DNA of 64,000 bases, taken from contig KN817574.1 of the NCBI GenBank assembly GCA_000827495.1, positions 118,052 through 182,051 on the forward strand. The letters are read 5' to 3'. The stretch is from Hypholoma sublateritium FD-334 SS-4. Its lineage: Eukaryota > Basidiomycota > Agaricomycetes > Agaricales > Strophariaceae. A program made the translations under genes and the position numbers. Below, piece by piece: positions 57,557 to 64,000 of the stretch. The notes beneath the pieces were generated by a model, which was not told the DNA's origin, searched no databases, and saw only the letters and a program-made list of their open reading frames with translations. Numbering within the stretch: position 1 is the first letter of the stretch; every line of letters starts with the position of its first letter.

Positions 57557-60500
57557 GAGGTCAATGCGCCAACAAAGGCCACTCTCGTGACGCGCTTCAC
57601 CGGTCACTGCAACGGCACACCGACGTACCGGCGGCCTAACCCACTTGCGGTGGCCATACGTGCCGCCCCGCCCACGGCTCGTCAGCTAAGAATAGACGAG
57701 AAAGACTTTGCCCGCCGGGCCAGTCTAATAAGTCTCATATATCTTGCCTCCTGCCGTCACTCGAGAAAGGCCCCGCTATTTGCATTACCCACCCACCCAC
57801 TCCTTCTTTATTATACGTAGCCCTACCTACGACAAATAAAAATCCGCTTGGGGGCTGATTAGCACCATCATGCTGTCAGCCCCGTTTTCACCCTACACGC
57901 CGCGTGACCATCAAACAGCCGTATAAGCATTGGCGCCGTTTCACTGGCAGTACAACTGTGAATATAGCTTCAATTAACTGGTTTCAATAACCAAGCTTCG
58001 GAAAGAAGTTCAACGCGGCTACAAATTCGAAATAAGCTCAAATCATCAAATGTCCCTATTAATTTAAGGTTTGAGGATTGGAGTTGTAGATGGGCGCCGT
58101 GTTTAGCCCAATGTGCTGTATACTTTCGCACAAACGCACGCACCTTCCACAACAATCTGTCGCCTGCCCTTGGAGAATAGCAACAATCACCGCGATGGGT
58201 GCCCCCGTCCCTCGGAATGACCGACTCAGAGGGGGGGGCCATTCGCTGAGCGCCCAAGAGTAGCTGATACTGAGCAAGCGCGCGTACGCTAGAAATCAAC
58301 CACAACCACCAATGGCTCCCCATGCCCCCTCTATTACCCATATCCTTTTCATCTTTACCCGCTTTCTCAGTTATTTGATCACGGCGCGTTCACAAGACAC
58401 AAAATTATCTGCATTGTGCTCTACGGTAGCCTCTCTCTCACCTGGCTTCATGGACGTTGTCAACCTACAACCACGCACTTGCTATATTCCTTCCTGCCTC
58501 TCTCTCCCCAAGCAAGTAGCACTCTCGGAGAGGTAAGCCATCTCATTACCCCCGTACCCCCAATATCGTTGCCCGCATCATTGCGTTAAACATGTTCTGC
58601 CGCCGTACCAGCCACAAAGGTTCCTCTATACCCCATTGATGACACGTCCATATACCTACCACCATCCCTCGTCGGCAATAACCTCTTAACCCCACACCCA
58701 CTACTATCCGACCGCCTGACATGCGCCGCACTAAACAATCCCCCAAAAATATGAAGATAGCAAGGAAACGCAAGACGATAAGTGGTGAGATTTGAGATAC
58801 ATCCTCACCACCACTCGTTTATAAGTATGCTACCCTCTGTCAGGCTGATTTGTAGCAGTATAGGTGCACCGCGCGTGGTCTTTGTTCCCCATCGTGGCAG
58901 GTCGGGTACTTCCAGCGCGTCGTCCTTCCCCGTGGGCCGTAGCGCGCCATCCTACTCTGTGCAGCCTGCGGTGGTGACAGGTACACACCATCGCCGGTTT
59001 ACTTGCGCGGTATGTTATGAATTTGCGTTCAAGCGGCCTGCTGACACCCTTACTTCCAGCGCAAACTGGCAGCGAGTTCCGCCTCGCGTCACTCGAAGTC
59101 CACGCCTTCCAGTCATGCTAGTGCAATAGGGGCTTGTCCCATTGATTTTCAACAACGATGTCAACGAGCACACTGGATAAGCGCCGATGTCGTGGGCGGG
59201 CGCGTTGAAAAAATGTGAGAGCGTCCACAAAAGCACAGCGAATGTACTCACGCAGTCTTATTTCCATCCGTTAGCACCCACTAGACATGTCCTATCTGCC
59301 GTTCTCTACGCCGACCGTCATGTTCAAGTTTTGGGGGCTCACCATGTGGCGTGGGGTCACGTCGATGAGCATAAGCCGACGTCGCGGAGCCGCACTAGGG
59401 CATTGGTTGCCGTGAAAGTTGGTATCTGCGAATGCGTATCGAGCTGTAATGACTCAGCAGAGCCTCAGCTATAGAAAATAACACCAAGTCTGAAGGAGGT
59501 TTGAGGAAAATAGTCTTGCGTGGTGTATGCAATAATGCACTGCGCCGTTGTTTGCTGACAAGTACGCGTGTATCAACAGCTTGATAGGCAGCCTGCATTC
59601 ATACATGTGAGTCATCCTCCTAGTTACACATCGGGGCTATCCGGATATAAATCGCTCCGGTATGTGAATATTCAAGACAATTGAATATTTAAAATGTATT
59701 AGAGAATATAAATGAATTTACTACTTAAAATACTGCCCAACGTGGCGTAAGAAATTATATATCAAATACTACCATGCGAGTTAGATTGATTTTTATAGTC
59801 AAAATTACTCTAAATAAAACACTGGTTTGTACGCTCTCCGGTATTTAGAAAACTGGACGAGGTTGAAACTTTTTCTTTGTTCTAAATAAAAAACAGGTCA
59901 GTATTTGATTGGTATTTTATGTGTTTTTCTACATGAATTATTTTTCTACATATAAAATACCGATGAAGTTCACACATCGACAATAATTTAAAGAACCACC
60001 CTGTATAAAAAAGATTTTTTGATTTTAGATTTTTATCTGTCTTACAGGAGCTTGAATATTTGAAAAATCCACCAACATCGAGAATTTTTATATTTCTTAA
60101 ATACTGTAGGACATACAAAGGAGTACAGTATGTTCATTTGTATATTAAATATCCAAAAATAATAAATCAATTGCCCGATGATAGCCCGGCTGTCGCCCCA
60201 TCATCGCCCGCAGATTGGCTTTCCATCGCCCTCGCCCAACCCCATCATCGCCCTTTCACAACATGCCAACACACTTGCACTCGCCGCGAGCACCGCCGGC
60301 GCCCATAAATCGATCATTTGCGCTGCATAACACTTCCCAAGTCACCGACATACCCGTCGCCTCGCTCCCCCGACGCCGACATCTCCTTTCATGCCCGTAG
60401 CTCCTCAGCATGCCCGCTGCGTCGGACCGTCTACGGCGTCGCTGCATTCTGCTTCAGGTGTGTCTTCTCATACCTCCAAGTGCCTTCGCTGACCCGCGCA

Positions 60501-61585
60501 GTCTTCTACAGACCCGCCCTCCCTCTCCGTAGGTATTCACGTCGCTCCTAAGTCCTCCCCTTGGATCCGTGACCTCCGCCTGACCTCGCCGCTGCCGCTC
60601 CAATACTCCCTCCACATTCGCAATTTCCGTACCGAAGTACGACGTGGCGCATGCGAGGACCCCCCTCCCGCTTCTGTCCTGCGCCCCGCGCATCGCCCTT
60701 CGCTACAGCTGCCCATCCCCCGTTCACTCGTCGCATCCCGCCTGCGCGTCCCACCACATATCGCAGCCCCGCCCTGTCCTCTCTCGCACGCCCCATGTCC
60801 CCGCGCTCAGCACAGCCAACGCTGCTCTGCGCGCTCTACCTTCACCATAGAGCCCGGCCGCGTCGTCCCCGCGCTCGGTCTGGGTGCTCCTCGCGCCTAC
60901 CCACTTGGGCTTGCGATCATCTAAGGACACTTCGACGTCGCTCCGTGTTCTAGGCCATTGATCATCCCGCAGGGCCCTACTCGCTGCCGTCGCTGCCACG
61001 ATCTCCTCTCACCTTCAGGGCAATCCGTCGCGCCATCGACAATGCGAGCCAAGCCGGATGCTCCGTTCTGTTGCCCACCCCGCCCGCAGGCCGCCGTCCT
61101 GCATGCGCCGCGTCTGACGTTCGAGGCCCTACGCGATGCGACAACCCATGTAACACTCGACAACACACGGCCTCTGACGATGATTCGTGCACTGTATGCA
61201 CGACATGCCACGCCCGCCGATGCCGGTGCTGATGCACTAATATATTCAAGGCGCACTGAAGGCGCACTGATGAGGGTCTGTCCTGCTGTTGACCTGCAGG
61301 CAGTGGAGGCCGGATTGGGGGGGGGGGGGGCACAGCGGGATATGTGGGCGATCTAGCAAATAAAGTCTGTTGTAGGTAGATTTAGTAGATTGGCGCAGAC
61401 AGGGGGTGGGGACATACCTATTCGCTGCTTTCAAAGTTAAATGGCTAGGTGCCAACAGTGAATATTGTGGAGCTAGTTACAAGATACATTTGAGTATTGC
61501 ACGCATCAAGAGATATAACAACGAAGAAATGAAAACATATATACAGAGACGTGCATGAATACTTTTGGTTTCCTTTCGTATGCAC
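57557..61585. other. Gene-poor region about 4 kb, no gene seen
   Basis: From the gap to 59.6 kb the frames are short and unrecognised. 59,640-60,180 is strikingly AT-rich. 60,180-61,300 is C-rich on the plus strand, with the string CATCATCGCCC recurring near 60,200 and 60,240. A G14 run sits at about 61,317-61,330. Long plus-strand frames in the C-rich part are proline/arginine/serine-rich and look like base-composition artefacts. Confidence 0.5.
59640..60180. other. AT-rich island
   Basis: An abrupt rise in A+T compared with the flanks, with GAATATTT, CTTAAA(A)TACTG and TTTTTCTACAT each repeated. It has no terminal inverted repeats or coding signal. Confidence 0.6.
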
Positions 61586-62545
61586 TCAAACATCTTCATT
61601 ACGCGTAATTGAACGCTCGATGTAACACTCTTCAAGATCGTCAATCATGAAAAGAAGGCGTCTTGTTTCGTCCTTGAGGCGCGAAGATTCTAAGGCAAGT
61701 TCCAAGATTTTTTGTTCTGCTCGGTGGATGCGGTCATTGCTTCGAAGCTGGCCATATCGCATGGCACGGCTGATGCGAATCAAGTCATCCTCGTGCTTGC
61801 GAAGGCGCGCTGCATCTGTGAATTTTTGAGTTGGAAGTACTGGAGAAATGCTTTATACTATACCGTAGTCGTTTACAGTAAAACTGGATATGAATTGAAT
61901 TACTGGCATCTCGTCAATTAGAACGAAACGAAACGGCTGGCTATCAAGACACTCACTATTGCCAATGTAGGCATGGATATATGCAAGTATAACAAAAATA
62001 GCGATATTCACCACGGCGGTGTCGAGGGAAGCAGTAGCTGTCATTCCTGGTGATATAGCGATATACAGTTAGTCATAGACCATATATGATACTATACTAA
62101 CTGAGACTCACTTGAGCAAAGAAGGGAAGAAGTGGTAAGTATGTAGTGCCGCTGTGAATTGATGAAGAGGCAACGTCCGATTACCCAATATTTTTCTCCC
62201 GCGCCGAGTTAGCTTCTTCACGCGAACTTCACCTCGACGCGCCGTCGGCGAACCATCCGACGCCGTGAGCGCTGGGGACGACTGGCACAGCGGCAACTGT
62301 GTCTGCCTTTCTAGTCGCTCGAACTGGCCGGCGCGCGATTTATCAGGCGGCGAGTACTCGCTGAGGTCGTATTCATCGTCCACCGGGGGCAGCGGGCGGA
62401 TGATCAGACTCGGGCGGCCGCTCCTACGCGGCTTGTTGACACGGCGTTGGTGCATGCTCTCGCGCGAACGCTCCGACGCAGAGGGTAAGCTATCCGTGTG
62501 CAGGACGAGCGAGCGGGAGAACAAGCAACGAGTCATCGTTAACAT
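61586..62545 (-). CDS. Single-span membrane protein with coiled coil, 226 aa, function unknown
   Basis: Three exons: 62545-62185, 62046-61957 and 61815-61586. The first encodes a basic and acidic cytosolic-type segment (RRVNKPRRSGRPSLIIRPLP, DDEYDLSEYSPPDKSRAGQF). The second encodes a membrane helix (TAVVNIAIFVILAYIHAYIG). The third is a charged helix likely to be a coiled coil (RIHRAEQKILELALESSRLK, ETRRLLFMIDDLEECYIE). The two introns, 138 and 141 nt, are longer than usual here, and the first donor was chosen because only it keeps the membrane helix in frame. No family is recognised. Confidence 0.55.
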
Positions 62546-62950
62546 CACTTTTTACGAGAAATTGGACGCAGGTGGACCAGTGAATTACAGGGAAATTGTG
62601 TCGAAGGTGGCCAAGGTCTGTCGGTGCTCGGTGCTCCTGGTACATCGTAGGCTAGTAGCTGATGGCAGTCACAACCGACAGGAAATCGAAGCGACATCAT
62701 ACCTAACCCTTGAAAGATTTGTGATGGACATCGTACGCTCCTCCTGCCTAGCATCCGACAAAATTGAGGTTGTAACTGCCCGCGCGTAAAAGCCCAGCGC
62801 TCTCAGTTTTGCCCAGTCTTCTGGCGTCGAAATCACCAGGCGACGAGAAGTCTTCACCGCCTGAACAGCCAGCATTAATCTGTATCTATAAATGTTGCTC
62901 GTCACTGTATCATAAATGTCGCGCAGTTTACAGTGTACCCGCTAATTATA
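62546..62950. other. Intergenic, no gene seen
   Basis: Between the membrane protein's start and the end of EMC1; it should contain the former's promoter. Confidence 0.5.
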
Positions 62951-64000
62951 TCACTTCTCCCTCAGCTTTTTGCGCTGCACCATTGGCCGCGTCACGAGGA
63001 TCGCGATGAGCAACCCCGTTATTGTGATAACCAGCTGCACCTTGTTAAAGTTTTCACTCAAGACGTCGAATGTGTTCGATGGCGCGACGCGAGTTAGGAA
63101 CATGTCGAGCCCGTACGCGAAGACATGCACATTGGCGACCTGTATCAAATTATTGTTAGGTAGTGGATACTCGACCCCGGACAGGAATACGCAGGCAGTA
63201 GCGGGTCGTATGGGAACTGCTCTTCAGACGTGACTTTGCGGTTCGGTCGCCGGGGATCGAGCACGCGTCTTGGGAACGATTGGATCCTATGGTTTGCAGT
63301 AGCCACTAAACGACTTGATCAGCCGCAGATTTCAGAAAACCACCATATCAACGGACCTACGAGATCCTTGGTGGTGATCCCGAACTTTGTCAAAGTCGGC
63401 GCCAAAGCGGTGATCGCATACGGGAACACATATGCCTTCTCAAATGTCTGCACATTGAATACGTCAATCGAGTACGGCGACAATTCGGAACTACAGGCAG
63501 GGGCAGAAAGAAAATTAAAATCGACACTAACCGCCCACGCAGAGAAAAAAGACGAAACTCACCTCTCGGTCTTCTCATCGCCCTTCTTTCCCTCGTAGAA
63601 CTCAACGCTGACCATCCGGTACCCCATGGTACCCCCAACGGTACCCCCCGCGACCTCGCCTTCATAGTAATGGTACACTCCACCAGCGCAGTCTTCACCT
63701 CGCACCCGCGTGCCGTCGCCTTGACCTCCGCATGGTACACCACCGTGCCCTTCGCCGCATCGAGCACGTAGATGCCGCACATCGCGCGCGCGGCGTTGAC
63801 GGTGAGTGCCGTGAACAGCCGCGGGTCGAGGCAATTATACAGCGTCGTGCGGTTCCCGAGCACACGCCCGACGGACGCAACGGGGCCCGGTGCCGCCTGC
63901 GGGATGAGCGCCTGCACGTGCTCACCAACGGGGAACGTGAGCGTCCAGGTCGCATAAGCCACTGGCCGCCGGCCTTCGAGCGAGGGCCCGATTTTGTGCC
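62951..64000 (-). CDS. EMC1: EMC1, ER membrane protein complex subunit 1, C-terminal part (partial, frame problems)
   Basis: The gene enters from the right edge (KIGPSLEGRRPVAYATWTLT) and runs to KKLREK and a stop at 62951. Recognisable pieces are LGNRTTLYNCLDPRL, CGIYVLDAAKGTVVYHAEV, YHYYEGEVAGGTVGGTMGYR, SSELSPYSIDVFNVQTFEKA, FPYAITALAPTLTKFGITTK, HRIQSFPRRVLDPRRPNRK, VTSEEQFPYDPLLP, and FAYGLDMFLTRVAPSNTFDV before the last membrane span (VITITGLLIAILV). The EMC inserts and folds membrane proteins in the ER. At about 63689-63690 (KTALVE against YHYYEGE) the frame shifts as if about 10 bases, coding ENWLVYHY-type sequence, were lost. Near 63165-63205 no phase-compatible donor joins PYDPLLP to VANVHVFAYG. 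Confidence 0.85.

Noticed and set aside
56498..57820. 440-codon frame and others spanning the N gap
   Set aside because: Continuity through N is artificial; only the part before the gap has recognisable sequence.
60651..60953. Proline/arginine-rich plus-strand frames
   Set aside because: C-rich base composition keeps several frames open at once; no motif.
1..64000. CRISPR arrays, operons or rRNA
   Set aside because: No regularly spaced direct repeats, ribosome-binding sites or rRNA signatures; the window is eukaryotic.

Overview
The window looks like chromosomal DNA of a filamentous basidiomycete, most likely a wood-inhabiting agaricomycete. Almost every gene is split by GT-AG introns of about 47-65 nt. 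Class I hydrophobins, an AA9-like lignocellulose gene and basidiomycete-type transposon remnants are present, and operons, CRISPR arrays and bacterial signals are absent. The assembly has one 720-base N gap (56837-57556) and four single ambiguous bases in 47.1-47.5 kb. Gene models were spliced by eye from GT/AG sites and reading-frame continuity, so internal junctions are predictions.

Layout. 0-1 kb: decayed repeat copies, two direct and one inverted. 1.5-4.2 kb (-): an 855-aa low-complexity protein. 5.4-5.7 kb: decayed copy of the end of the next gene. 5.9-7.5 kb (-): a nine-exon NAD(P)-dependent reductase of the dihydroflavonol-reductase type. 7.8-8.8 kb (-): a conserved fungal protein. 10.9-11.8 kb (+): an inverted, broken copy of the 855-aa gene. 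13.4-14.3 kb (-): a small zinc-finger gene, with a wrecked relative at 16.5-16.8 kb. 17.5-17.7 kb: a short poly(A) retroposon. 17.9-20.8 kb: a DUF427 gene (-) and a YggS/PLPBP-type PLP-homeostasis gene (+). 21.6-22.9 kb (+): an AA9-like gene that appears damaged. 23.2-25.5 kb (-): a 15-exon aldehyde dehydrogenase. 26.8-29.1 kb (-): a 727-aa disordered protein. 31.1-32.4 kb (-): a UPF0014/FetB-type membrane protein.

34.4-34.9 kb (-) and 49.1-49.5 kb (+): two near-identical hydrophobins in inverted orientation that also share promoter sequence. 38.7-39.5 kb (+): an unrecognised three-exon gene. 39.6-43.9 kb (-) and 44.1-46.1 kb (+): an ADP1-type ABC transporter and the N-glycan mannosyltransferase ALG12, divergent over about 220 bp. 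46.9-48.0 kb: an internally deleted TA-target DNA transposon. 50.1-51.4 kb (-): a medium-chain zinc-free oxidoreductase. 52.3-54.3 kb (+): an F-box gene and its truncated tandem copy. 55.5-56.2 kb (-): a third zinc-finger gene. 56.5-56.8 kb (+): a tyrosine-recombinase fragment running into the gap. 57.6-61.6 kb: gene-poor. 61.6-62.5 kb (-): a single-span membrane protein. 63-64 kb (-): the 3' part of EMC1, running off the right edge.

The genes are mostly independent housekeeping and accessory genes, not a pathway cluster. The clearest theme is small local duplications in different stages of decay: the 855-aa gene, the reductase tail, the F-box gene, the hydrophobins and the zinc-finger genes. 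I found no convincing multi-gene novel system. The most informative oddities are these duplicates, the deleted transposon, the poly(A) retroposon and the AA9-like gene with no second copper-ligand histidine.
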